This document shows positions 55,688 through 63,727 of a stretch of 64,000 bases of DNA, piece by piece. The stretch lies in IMG/VR virus record IMGVR_UViG_3300033388_007730, positions 1 through 64,000 of that record. One strand, given 5' to 3'. This DNA is from a virus. The notes below the pieces were generated by a model that worked only from the letters and a program-made list of their open reading frames with translations, was not told the DNA's origin and made no database searches. Numbering within the stretch: the stretch's first letter is position 1; each line of letters starts with the position of its first letter. Position numbers and translations under genes: made by a program.

Positions 55688-57346
55688 ATGGCAACAGAAG
55701 TATCAACGGAAGATAGTGAAAAAATCCTAGCGGAGATGACAACAGAAGAGTTTAAGACTGATTTCTCAACTATTTTGAGAACTCGTTATCCTCTTCTTTA
55801 TGTTAGTGTAAAAGAAGAAAGACGTTATCTCCGTTTCATGGAACATTTTTGCAGGGTGAATGGTTACGAATGCAAAATCTGGGATACATATAATGGCTTG
55901 ATCGATCTTGAGACAAAAGAGAAAGATGGTTCCATTTCAGATGACATGAAGAATGAGCCTATCGCTATTCTGGATCATGTCATAGCACAGGGCAAGATAT
56001 ATGTGAATAAGAAAGAGTCTGTTACAGACAAAAGAGCTCAAGGTATCAAGGGGATTATTTTTGTGCTTCTTGACTATTTCAGGTTTCTTGATGAGGCTCC
56101 TGATATTGAGAGAAGATTGAAAGCAATCTCCAGTCTTAATGGAATCGTAACTTGCATTCTCACAGGTCCGGATTATCTTGCTACGGATGTTATCGAAAAT
56201 TTGATGCCTAACATCGATTTTCCTTATGCTAACAAGAACGAGATAAAGACAGCACTGTATCAGGTTGTTGCTGGTGTCGATGATAAGCTTCCGGGGATTA
56301 AAAAGTCAACAAAAGCATTAGAGGAAGAGCTTATTAACTCTGTGCAGGGATTGACATTGATGGAAGCACAAACTGCTTTTTCAAAGTCTTTGGTTTCCAA
56401 AAGGGCATGGGACATACCAATTATCCTTAAGGAAAAGAAACAAATCATCAGAAAGAGTGGTATTCTTGAATACTATGATAGAACAGTTTCGATGGATGAT
56501 GTGGGTGGATTAAAGGAATTAATTGAGTGGATTAAACAAAGAAAGACCTGTTTCTCTCAAGAGGCAGAGGACTATGGGCTTAAGAAACCAAGAGGATTGC
56601 TTACTATTGGTATGCCAGGATGTGGTAAGTCCCTTGTCTGTAAGGCTATTAGTAGTTCATGGAATATGCCGTTGCTTAGGCTTGATTTCGGTAAGCTTTT
56701 TGGTTCGCTTGTCGGAGATTCCGAAAAGAACGCAAGAGAGGCTATTACTCAAGCTGAGGCTGTTGCTCCTGCTATTCTTTGGGTCGATGAAATCGAAAAA
56801 GCGATTTCAGGCGGAAGATCCAGTGGTCAAACTGACGGTGGGACTACTAGCAGAGTTCTTAGCACGTTTCTTACGTGGATGCAGGAAAAAGAGAGTCCGG
56901 TATTTGTGGTTGCAACGGCGAATGATCATGAGTCTATTCCTCCTGAGTTCTTGAGATCTGGACGTTTTGACGAGATTTTCTTTGTTGATCTTCCAAATTT
57001 AGATGAAAGAAAAGAAATCATTGAGGTTCATCTTAGGAAGAATGAGTTGAAAATCAAAAGTTTTGATATTGAAGCTATTGCTCAACACATTGAAGGGTAC
57101 AGCGGTGCAGAAATCGAAAAGTGTGTTGATTGTGCTATGCTCAGGGGCTTCGTAGAGAAAAAGAGAAAGATTAATACGCAGGATATCATTAAGGCATCGG
57201 GAGAGTTTGTACCGTTGTCAGTAATGAGAGAGGCTGATTTCGATGGTATTAAGGAATGGGCTTTGACGAGGTGTCGAAATGCTAGTTCGGGTCCTGTAGA
57301 AGTAGTTGATCTTGGAACTGATGGGAACAAAGATTTGGATATATAG
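55688..57346 (+). CDS. AAA+ ATPase, Ycf46-like
   Basis: The 552-residue protein has GAAAGGAACC before ATG 55688. An N-terminal ~270-residue part includes a second, motif-poor P-loop-like fold (TRYPLLYVSVKEERR, IKGIIFVLLDYFRFL). The AAA+ core starts at DDVGGLKELIEWI (~272), with Walker A GMPGCGKS (~307), Walker B ILWVDEIEKA (~361), and arginine-finger segment FLRSGRFDE (~421). This layout fits the Ycf46-type ATPases known from cyanobacteria, plastids and large phages; their role is unclear. The gene is visibly less AT-rich than its neighbours, using ATC, TTC, CGT and CTT codons more, which suggests high expression or a recent foreign origin. Confidence 0.85.
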   Translation: MATEVSTEDSEKILAEMTTEEFKTDFSTILRTRYPLLYVSVKEERRYLRFMEHFCRVNGYECKIWDTYNGLIDLETKEKDGSISDDMKNEPIAILDHVIAQGKIYVNKKESVTDKRAQGIKGIIFVLLDYFRFLDEAPDIERRLKAISSLNGIVTCILTGPDYLATDVIENLMPNIDFPYANKNEIKTALYQVVAGVDDKLPGIKKSTKALEEELINSVQGLTLMEAQTAFSKSLVSKRAWDIPIILKEKKQIIRKSGILEYYDRTVSMDDVGGLKELIEWIKQRKTCFSQEAEDYGLKKPRGLLTIGMPGCGKSLVCKAISSSWNMPLLRLDFGKLFGSLVGDSEKNAREAITQAEAVAPAILWVDEIEKAISGGRSSGQTDGGTTSRVLSTFLTWMQEKESPVFVVATANDHESIPPEFLRSGRFDEIFFVDLPNLDERKEIIEVHLRKNELKIKSFDIEAIAQHIEGYSGAEIEKCVDCAMLRGFVEKKRKINTQDIIKASGEFVPLSVMREADFDGIKEWALTRCRNASSGPVEVVDLGTDGNKDLDI

Positions 57347-58169
57347 AGTGAGAGATATAGAAAAACTAAAAGAAGAATATCTAAATAAGTTCGCAAGGAA
57401 GTATTATAATGAGTCCCCACAAAATATCAGTGGGGACTCATTTTACAGATGTTCTATTCTTGCGGAGATTTGGGCGTATATGAAAAATATCCTTCCAAGG
57501 GATGTTTCTAAGTATACAATTTTTGATTTTGATGGGAGAAGTAAATCTGGAGAAATTCTTATACCTCCAGAGATTGCTCTAAATGCTAAGAATCTAATTA
57601 GCAGATATTGTTGGGGCAAGACATGGAATCAAATTGTTGATTATTATAAGAATGATGAAATTAAAATAAAAATATTTTTGAACAAGCGTTCTGAAATGAT
57701 GCTTCGTTTAAAGAATGGTAATAATATGCTCATTTTTGGGGAATCTATAGATCATCCAATAGGCAGAACAATGGTGGCATCCATTGTTATGAAAGAAGCT
57801 ATTAAGCTCAGAGCACAATATGGGCAAAGAGGACAAACTTATGAGTGGATTGATTTTGTGGCTTTGAAGAATGCTATTACAGAAGATTCTGATAAGGTTA
57901 CTGATTATAGGAGTTGTAGTTGGCTTGTTGTTGACAATATTTTTCAACCAGAATATTGGACAATACAGCAAAAGGTATATATGTCTGATATTATAGATTC
58001 TTTTTTCATAAATAGATTGAATGACAAATTACCTACTATTTTTGTTTTTAAGTTTGATATTAGAAACAAATCTTTTAATGCAGAGGAAGAGATGGGAACG
58101 GGGATATCAAAAATTATTCATAGCAAAGCAACCTGTAAGATCCCATTGTGTAAAGAGTTTAAGGCATAA
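57321..58169 (+). CDS. Degenerate DnaC-like helicase loader (putative)
   Basis: I place the start at ATG 57321, overlapping the ATPase gene by 26 bp; GTG 57348 is an alternative. The 282-residue protein has the order of elements of DnaC/IstB-type AAA+ loaders. An FGESIDHPIGRTMVAS segment (~138) sits where GxxxxGKT is expected, followed by a helix, a WIDFVALKNAI strand (~175) and SWLVVDNIF (~198) as a Walker B-like element. The P-loop lysine is replaced (GRT), so ATP use may be altered or lost. Its place 1 bp before the DnaB-type helicase is the main support. Other AAA+ roles are possible. Confidence 0.6.
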   Translation: MGTKIWIYRVRDIEKLKEEYLNKFARKYYNESPQNISGDSFYRCSILAEIWAYMKNILPRDVSKYTIFDFDGRSKSGEILIPPEIALNAKNLISRYCWGKTWNQIVDYYKNDEIKIKIFLNKRSEMMLRLKNGNNMLIFGESIDHPIGRTMVASIVMKEAIKLRAQYGQRGQTYEWIDFVALKNAITEDSDKVTDYRSCSWLVVDNIFQPEYWTIQQKVYMSDIIDSFFINRLNDKLPTIFVFKFDIRNKSFNAEEEMGTGISKIIHSKATCKIPLCKEFKA

Positions 58170-58170
58170 T

Positions 58171-59706
58171 ATGAGTCAAAGTATCATTGATATAGAACAA
58201 CAGTTTATTTATCTTTTACTTCATGATAAGAAACTGGTTGGGGAATTTTTAGAAAGCATGTTGCTTTCTAAAGATTTTGATGAAAGTCATCAATTTATAT
58301 TAAAATGTATAATAGAGTGTTATGATGATGATGTTCTATTAACAAGAGATTCTCTTAGAAATAAAGCAAAGTCTAAAATACCTATTGAGAGAGTTGCATT
58401 AGAAACAACAATCAATAGGTGTTATAATGCACAAACAGATTCAAATAATTTTCCTACATTGGTCAATCAAATTTATGATCACAAGCTAGGAAAAGTTATT
58501 AATTTTGGTTTAGCGGAGTTTAATAAGAAACTTAAAGATGATAAATTTGAAGCTATTAAATATTTAGTGGAGAATTTTGAAAGCACTTTATACCAGAATA
58601 ATTCTTTTGCAAGTAAGACTTTTTATGATGATGTAACAATCATTTTTGATAAGAATATCCAATATTTAAAAGATGTTAGATCTGGTAAAATTGAAGAAAT
58701 TCCACCAATTATATGCGGGATAAAAGAAATAGATGATACAATGATAACCGGATATGAAGCTGGAACATTGACCTTATTTATCGCTGATGTTGGCGGATTT
58801 AAAAGCACAATGATGATGAATGTAGCTCTTAATGTATGGAGATATGGACATAATGTTCTTTATGTTCCGTTAGAAATGGATAAGGATCAAATGTGGAAGA
58901 GACTTTGTTCCAGAGAAAGTTGTATTCCTTATGAGATGTTTGCGAGAGATGTGAAAAGATTAACTGATGAACAGATGGAAAAGATAGAAGCTATTAAAGC
59001 AGAATTTGAAAGTGGAGAATCAAAATTCTATATAATGCAAGAATCTAAAAGAACTAATGTATTCACTATACAAAAGAATATAGAACGGAGAATTGAGGAA
59101 TTTAAACCAAAGCTAGTCGTAATTGATTACATAGCTAATTTAGATCCGGATCAGAAAAGAAATGGAAGAAATGATTTGGAAATAGGCGATATGCTCAAAT
59201 CTTTAAGACATAATGGTAAGACTCTTGGACATGCAGTCGTGTCAGGCGCTCAGCTTGGTCGTGCAGCTCTTAATAGGATTAGATTGGCAGGAAGGAATAG
59301 GGATAAGACAGCGATTAACTCAGAGGACGTGAGAGGTTCTCATGAATATTCTGCTGATGCTGATAATATTTATGCTCAGTTGAAACATGTTTCTCAACCA
59401 AATCAATTATTAGATATATATTGTGTTAAAGCTCGTAATGGGCCTAATACTTTTCCTAATGGAGAATTAAGAGCAACATTGGAAGTTCGTCCTGAGATAT
59501 TTTTAGTTCAGAGTCAAGGTCAGGGTGGGATGGGAGAAGTATCTACTGATGATATATTAAATGATTTAAATGATCTTGAAGAAGAGGATTCAGTTGTTGT
59601 TAAAAGTGATGTTGCAGAGGGAAGTTCTTCTGCTGCTGTTTCTACTGTTTCTACTGTTTCTACTGTTTCTATTGTTTCTGATGAAGAAGATGATTGGGAT
59701 TTCTAA
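58171..59706 (+). CDS. Replicative DNA helicase, DnaB-type (SF4)
   Basis: I chose ATG 58171, directly after the loader stop, giving 511 residues. The N-terminal ~130 residues are helical like the DnaB primase-contact domain. The RecA-like core begins at ICGIKEIDDTMITGYEAGTL (~180). The P-loop is ADVGGFKSTM (~204) and so lacks the usual PSxGKT form but keeps K-S/T. Walker B-like KLVVIDYIANLD (~312) and SGAQLGRAALNR (~358) follow, as in other phage DnaB helicases. The C-terminus is a low-complexity VST repeat followed by an acidic SDEEDDWDF tip. It unwinds DNA at the fork and should work with the loader and primase domain beside it. Confidence 0.85.
   Translation: MSQSIIDIEQQFIYLLLHDKKLVGEFLESMLLSKDFDESHQFILKCIIECYDDDVLLTRDSLRNKAKSKIPIERVALETTINRCYNAQTDSNNFPTLVNQIYDHKLGKVINFGLAEFNKKLKDDKFEAIKYLVENFESTLYQNNSFASKTFYDDVTIIFDKNIQYLKDVRSGKIEEIPPIICGIKEIDDTMITGYEAGTLTLFIADVGGFKSTMMMNVALNVWRYGHNVLYVPLEMDKDQMWKRLCSRESCIPYEMFARDVKRLTDEQMEKIEAIKAEFESGESKFYIMQESKRTNVFTIQKNIERRIEEFKPKLVVIDYIANLDPDQKRNGRNDLEIGDMLKSLRHNGKTLGHAVVSGAQLGRAALNRIRLAGRNRDKTAINSEDVRGSHEYSADADNIYAQLKHVSQPNQLLDIYCVKARNGPNTFPNGELRATLEVRPEIFLVQSQGQGGMGEVSTDDILNDLNDLEEEDSVVVKSDVAEGSSSAAVSTVSTVSTVSIVSDEEDDWDF
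59638..59679 (+). repeat. 9-bp tandem repeat in the helicase C-terminus
   Basis: GTTTCTACT occurs three times, then GTTTCTATT and a partial GTTTCT. It encodes VSTVSTVSTVSIVS, just before the acidic tip. Slippage by whole units keeps the frame. Confidence 0.85.
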
Positions 59707-59708
59707 TA

Positions 59709-60338
59709 ATGGAAAAAACAAAACATCCACTTATAGAAGCGATTTTAAAAGAGAAAAAGATAACAGATTTTTTAGAATCCAGGGGAATACATCCTACTCG
59801 CAAGAGTGGTGATAGGCTGGTATATCTATGCCCAATTCATAAGGGAGATAGTATTCCTTCATTCATTGTGTCTAATGATAGGAAAGAGTATCAAACTTAT
59901 AAGTGTTTTGGATGTCATTCAGGTAATGATATAATAAATTTAGTATGTGATCTGGATAATGTATCTATTAAACAAGCAATTAGAATATTGTCTAAGGGCA
60001 TAAGTGTTGAACAAGGGGATATAACTGATTCTTTTGTTAGTGAATCTGCTAAAATTATTGAAAGGGAATTGAAGGATTCTAAAGAATTAGAAATATCTAT
60101 GTTAAAAACAGGTGTTTTTTGTAGAGATCATTTAAGTAAATGGTACGATGAAGAAGAGGTTGAATTTTGTCTTAATATGTATAAAATATTAGATAAGGTT
60201 ATTAGACTTAATGATATTGAAGACTTAGAAAGAATGTATAAAATATTATGTGAAAAAGGTTTTCCGGAAAGAAGGAAATTTTGTCTGGAAAGAAAAGAGA
60301 AGAGAATTTTGAATAAGGTTAAAGCATGGAAAATATAG
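59709..60338 (+). CDS. Stand-alone DnaG-type primase zinc-binding (CHC2) protein
   Basis: I chose ATG 59709 (209 residues), two bases after the helicase stop. Residues ~30-95 hold the CHC2 zinc finger of bacterial primases: LCPIHKGDSIPSFIV (~39) and YKCFGCHSGNDIINLV (~64) give C-x2-H and C-x2-C zinc ligands. There is no TOPRIM catalytic domain; the remaining ~110 residues are helical and do not resemble a polymerase domain. The zinc finger normally recognises the primer start site on template DNA. A separate primase catalytic subunit is therefore expected elsewhere in the genome. The gene overlaps the next by 13 bp. Confidence 0.8.
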   Translation: MEKTKHPLIEAILKEKKITDFLESRGIHPTRKSGDRLVYLCPIHKGDSIPSFIVSNDRKEYQTYKCFGCHSGNDIINLVCDLDNVSIKQAIRILSKGISVEQGDITDSFVSESAKIIERELKDSKELEISMLKTGVFCRDHLSKWYDEEEVEFCLNMYKILDKVIRLNDIEDLERMYKILCEKGFPERRKFCLERKEKRILNKVKAWKI

Positions 60339-60745
60339 AAATAAGAATAGATTTTTCAGACATTACTTTATCTGAGACAGATGGAGTATATGAAGATGTT
60401 AAAAAGATAATGGCAGAAGAAAATATTAATTATGACAAGTGGGTTCTTAGAAGTGATATAACTATTATGAGTCCTAGCGGAGTGGGTTCTATGGAAATTC
60501 AATGTCATGGAGATGGTAGCGTACATATTTTAAAATATGTTCCATCAATAGCTGATGTATTTTATAATAATGATATCCAGGCTATTTCTTCATGGGCACA
60601 AGAAAATGGATGGAAAATTCCTCAACCAAAATATACATTAGTGGAAGATAATAAACAATTTTGGAAATATTTCTGGGATACATTGGTAATTGATAGCGAT
60701 TATCTCGATAAGTTATATGGGAAGAGGGAACAATTAGGAGCTTAA
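60326..60745 (+). CDS. Hypothetical protein following the primase domain
   Basis: The 139-residue protein starts at ATG 60326 inside the end of the primase-domain gene and stops one base before the next ATG. It has a mixed alpha/beta pattern (IRIDFSDITLSETDG, SMEIQCHGDGSVHILKYV, WAQENGWKIPQPKY). No known domain or motif is recognised. Tight coupling on both sides suggests that it belongs to the replication gene set. Confidence 0.65.
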   Translation: MENIEIRIDFSDITLSETDGVYEDVKKIMAEENINYDKWVLRSDITIMSPSGVGSMEIQCHGDGSVHILKYVPSIADVFYNNDIQAISSWAQENGWKIPQPKYTLVEDNKQFWKYFWDTLVIDSDYLDKLYGKREQLGA

Positions 60746-60746
60746 G

Positions 60747-61090
60747 ATGATAAAAAAAGAAGTTGAAGTTGTAAAAAAACTAGTTTATCAAGATGTTGTG
60801 ATAAATGTCATGTCAAAATATATGAAGTGCAAAGCAGTGCTTTTCAGTATCCAGGAACATTTTGTAAAATGTGTAAAATTGATTTATGCAAGATACATAG
60901 GAATGAAGATCCTACATTAGAGGAATATGAAAGAAAAAAAACTGAAGAAATTTATTGTGATGATTGTTTTAGAATTGTAGAAAAACCTCTATATAAATTA
61001 AAAGAGTTGAAAGAAGAATATGATCAGAAGGTTCAGGTAATACGTTTAAAAATGAGAAGAGAATGTGATAAATTAAAGGAAGAGAAATGA
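60747..61090 (+). CDS. Zinc-ribbon protein read through a -1 frameshift
   Basis: ATG 60747 has a strong AGGAG site upstream, but its frame ends early at TAG after 63 codons of poor coding character beyond residue 11. The -1 frame is open from 60767 to TGA 61090 and holds the zinc ligands: CDKC, CKMC, C-x2-H and CDDC, then a helical Lys/Glu-rich end. A shift at A AAA AAA (60773-60779) joins MIKKEVEVVKK to TSLSRCCDKCHVK, making a 114-residue protein. Without it, only a GTG start at 60827 would be left and the first CxxC lost. Probably a small nucleic-acid- or protein-binding zinc protein. The end overlaps PRPP synthetase by 4 bp. Confidence 0.6.
60773..60779 (+). other. A AAA AAA slippery site, candidate -1 frameshift
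   Basis: The codons are GTA AAA AAA CTA. The heptamer A AAA AAA fits X XXY YYZ and allows both tRNAs to re-pair after a -1 slip, giving ACT as the next codon. One extra A in the sequence would have the same effect. Confidence 0.5.
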
Positions 61091-62073
61091 GTAATCTTGC
61101 GATATTTTGTGGTTCAGCAAATCCGGAGTTGGTAAAAGGAATTTGTGATTCAATTGGTGTTCAAATGAGAAATGCTAAAATATCTCATTTCCCAGATGGA
61201 GAGACAATGGTGAAAGTTGAAAATGATGTAAGAGGAAATGATTGTTTCATTATACAATCTACATCTCCACCAGTTAATGAGAATATTATGGAATTATTAA
61301 TTTATATTGATTGCTTGAAGAGAGCATCTGCTAAGAGTATTACTGCCGTGATACCTTATTTTGGATATGCTCGACAGGACAGAAAAGCAGAAGGTAGAAC
61401 ACCTATTACTGCTAGAATGGTGGCTGATCTCTTGTCCCAATCTGGAATAAATAGAGTTCTTACAATAGATTTACATGCTAAACAGATAGAAGGATTTTTT
61501 AACATACCAGTTGATCATCTTACAGCAAGACCTGTTTTTATGAAGTATCTTAAATCTTGGGATATGACAGATACTGTTGTATTGTCTCCTGATGTTGGGA
61601 ATATGAAAATAGCTAATGATTACGCACAAGAGTTGGGTACTGACATTGCGGTTATAGATAAAAGAAGAGTGAATGGAGAGAAAGTAGAGTCTTCTACTAT
61701 TGTTGGAAATGTATCAGGTAAATCTGTATTGATATTTGATGATATGATATCAACTGCTGGAACAATTGTTGCCGCAACTGAACTGGCTAAGAAAAAAGGG
61801 TGTGTAAGAGTCTCTGTAGTTGCTACTCATGGATTATTTTGTGGTGGCGCGATAGAAAAAATAACAGAATCCTGTATCGACACAATCATCGTTTCTGACA
61901 CAATACCGTTGAATAAGGCGATGAAAGATATGATAGAAAGTGGAAATAATGAAAAATTTCCAAAAATAAAAATAATTTCTCTTGCAAAATTGCTAGGAGA
62001 GGCTATAATACGTATATATGATGAAAGATCAATAAGCGTATTGTTAGAAAGTGATTATGATTTTGGTGTGTAA
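61087..62073 (+). CDS. prs: Ribose-phosphate pyrophosphokinase (PRPP synthetase)
   Basis: The 328-residue protein makes PRPP from ribose 5-phosphate and ATP, the shared precursor of nucleotides and NAD. It is full length and has the family landmarks: HFPDGETMVKV near residue 35, the ATP-binding loop PYFGYARQDRK (~87), TIDLHAKQIEGFF (~126) with the metal-binding D and H, and the PRPP-binding loop LIFDDMISTAGT (~214). It starts in an overlap with the zinc-ribbon gene. In other large phages prs often accompanies a nicotinamide phosphoribosyltransferase for NAD+ synthesis; none is seen in this window. Confidence 0.95.
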   Translation: MSNLAIFCGSANPELVKGICDSIGVQMRNAKISHFPDGETMVKVENDVRGNDCFIIQSTSPPVNENIMELLIYIDCLKRASAKSITAVIPYFGYARQDRKAEGRTPITARMVADLLSQSGINRVLTIDLHAKQIEGFFNIPVDHLTARPVFMKYLKSWDMTDTVVLSPDVGNMKIANDYAQELGTDIAVIDKRRVNGEKVESSTIVGNVSGKSVLIFDDMISTAGTIVAATELAKKKGCVRVSVVATHGLFCGGAIEKITESCIDTIIVSDTIPLNKAMKDMIESGNNEKFPKIKIISLAKLLGEAIIRIYDERSISVLLESDYDFGV

Positions 62074-62094
62074 TAATATATAAGGAGGCAGAAA

Positions 62095-62685
62095 ATGTCT
62101 ATAGAAGAAAAAAAGAAACCATTGGAGTTTATTTTCACTCCAGATAATGTTCCTGGACCTATAGGCTCAGGGGATTATGAAATAGTTTATAATCCAGATT
62201 ACCAATCTAGTGGTAGTATTATGGATTTGTATCCACTCAACATAACCAACAGTGGACAAAGTATTTGTTGCCCAATTGAGTTATTTACTGAGGTGATTGA
62301 TTTTTTAACAGAGAAAGGAATTATAGAGGGGAAGGTAAAGGAAACGAATCTTGTTCAGACTAAAATTATTTCTACAATTCCATTACCAGTTATAGATGGT
62401 GTTGGTGAGACAGTTCTTGGTCAAGAAGGTTCATCTTCTGTACAACCTTTTACATCTTTTGATGAGACTGATACTGAAATGAATGATATATTGACACCTG
62501 ATGATGAGTCTGTTAAAGATGTAGCATCTATAAAAGTTGGAGATAAAGAAGCAGCTTCTGAAGAAATTGTTTCTAGACCAGTAATACGAACTAGAGTTGG
62601 TGATAGTGAAGATCCTCAACAGGCAGAGAAAGATGCTGCTGTTATGAGGGGTAATGCAGAAAGTAATTTTAGAAGGACTGATTAA
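62095..62685 (+). CDS. Hypothetical protein with strong ribosome binding site
   Basis: ATG 62095 follows a full AAGGAGG site, one of the best in the window, so this 196-residue protein is probably well expressed. A folded N-terminal part of ~85 residues (FTPDNVPGPIGSGDYEIVY, ICCPIELFTEVIDFLTEKG) is followed by a long acidic, probably disordered region (DETDTEMNDILTPDDES). No domain is recognised. It overlaps the next start by one base. Confidence 0.7.
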   Translation: MSIEEKKKPLEFIFTPDNVPGPIGSGDYEIVYNPDYQSSGSIMDLYPLNITNSGQSICCPIELFTEVIDFLTEKGIIEGKVKETNLVQTKIISTIPLPVIDGVGETVLGQEGSSSVQPFTSFDETDTEMNDILTPDDESVKDVASIKVGDKEAASEEIVSRPVIRTRVGDSEDPQQAEKDAAVMRGNAESNFRRTD

Positions 62686-62900
62686 TGGAGTACAAATGTA
62701 CGACAGTTCCTATTAATAAACTTATTTCTACGCCATCTGGCTTTGTAATGCCAATGTGTCAAGAATGTAAAACAATTGATTGTGATAATCCAATAGAGTC
62801 TAAGAATATTAGTGTACTAGGCGTTAATAAAAATATAAAAGTGTTCGTAAGAGGAACCCAAATTTCTTTTGTTGTTAATTGTAATGGATACACAAAATGA
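62685..62900 (+). CDS. Small cysteine-containing hypothetical protein
   Basis: The 71-residue protein starts on the last base of the previous stop. CQEC and a nearby C (KTIDCDN) suggest a partial zinc knuckle, and the C-terminal half is beta-rich (ISVLGVNKNIKVFVRG). The stop overlaps the next ATG (ATGA). Coupling to the metallopeptidase gene is the only functional hint. Confidence 0.6.
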   Translation: MEYKCTTVPINKLISTPSGFVMPMCQECKTIDCDNPIESKNISVLGVNKNIKVFVRGTQISFVVNCNGYTK

Positions 62901-63703
62901 GTGCAAGAATTAGTAAAGCTAGACAAACAAGTAGAATTGGAAAGCAAAGAGAAAAAAAACAAGATGAATTCTCTAAGCATCAAAAAAGTATGGCTAAAAT
63001 TAAAGCGAGTCCTAATACTCAAAAGATAAGTTATCCCATATATAAGGAGGCTTATGAATATGTGGATAATTTGTTTCCAGGTTCTGAAGTAAAGAAAGTT
63101 GGTATCTATAAAGTGAGTCCTACTTATCTCACTAAATTGGGATATGGTGGTTGCGGTGGTTTTTATTGTAGGTACTCGAAGGTGATTGTAATTTCATCCT
63201 GGTTTCCAGTGGATAAAAGAAGATATCCATCTAGATATAATTTTAGTATCAAAGCTAAAATAACTAAAGATGAAGTGATAGCACATGAATTGCTTCATTA
63301 TTGTTTTGTAGAAGAGGGTGGCAATTCTAATAGTAGAGAAATAAATGAAGAGTTTGCTTATGGTTGGTCAATTGGATATTTAAGATTTAAAGGACATTCA
63401 GACGATTTTATTATAACAAAGAATTTTTATCCATTCTTGGTAGAGATTATGTCTAAACAGGCTTTAGATTATGTTTTACATTTGGATGGTAGTACCAGAG
63501 CTGAATATAATAAATTTTCTAAATTCAAGCAAAGGGAATTTTTTAGAAAATATGGAATAAAATGGCATAATAAAAGAAAAGAATTAGCATATGAATATGG
63601 GGAAGATCTCATTGAGTTATATGATAGAAAAGCATCAGAGGGAACTCACTGCACTAAAGAAGTTACAAAAACTGACCGATTTGATCTAATGGATCTAGAT
63701 TAG
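62897..63703 (+). CDS. Putative SprT-like zinc metallopeptidase with RFDLMDLD tail
   Basis: The 268-residue protein begins in an ATGA overlap. A basic N-terminus (~1-45) precedes a compact domain with a glycine-rich GYGGCGGFYCRY segment (~80) and the zinc-protease motif H-E-x-x-H in VIAHELLHYCF (~126-136), followed by EINEEFAYGWSIGYLRF (~148-164), whose Glu could be the third ligand. This layout resembles SprT/WLM-type metallopeptidases. The target is unknown. It ends in TKTDRFDLMDLD, the same C-terminal peptide as small proteins at 46-50 kb, although the rest is unrelated. Confidence 0.65.
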   Translation: MSARISKARQTSRIGKQREKKQDEFSKHQKSMAKIKASPNTQKISYPIYKEAYEYVDNLFPGSEVKKVGIYKVSPTYLTKLGYGGCGGFYCRYSKVIVISSWFPVDKRRYPSRYNFSIKAKITKDEVIAHELLHYCFVEEGGNSNSREINEEFAYGWSIGYLRFKGHSDDFIITKNFYPFLVEIMSKQALDYVLHLDGSTRAEYNKFSKFKQREFFRKYGIKWHNKRKELAYEYGEDLIELYDRKASEGTHCTKEVTKTDRFDLMDLD

Positions 63704-63727
63704 AAGGTCTTCATATCGGAGACAACT

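Noticed and set aside
56523-56954. A 143-codon plus-strand frame inside the AAA+ ATPase gene
   Set aside because: It covers the Walker A and B coding region in another frame and has a Leu/Arg-rich shadow composition.
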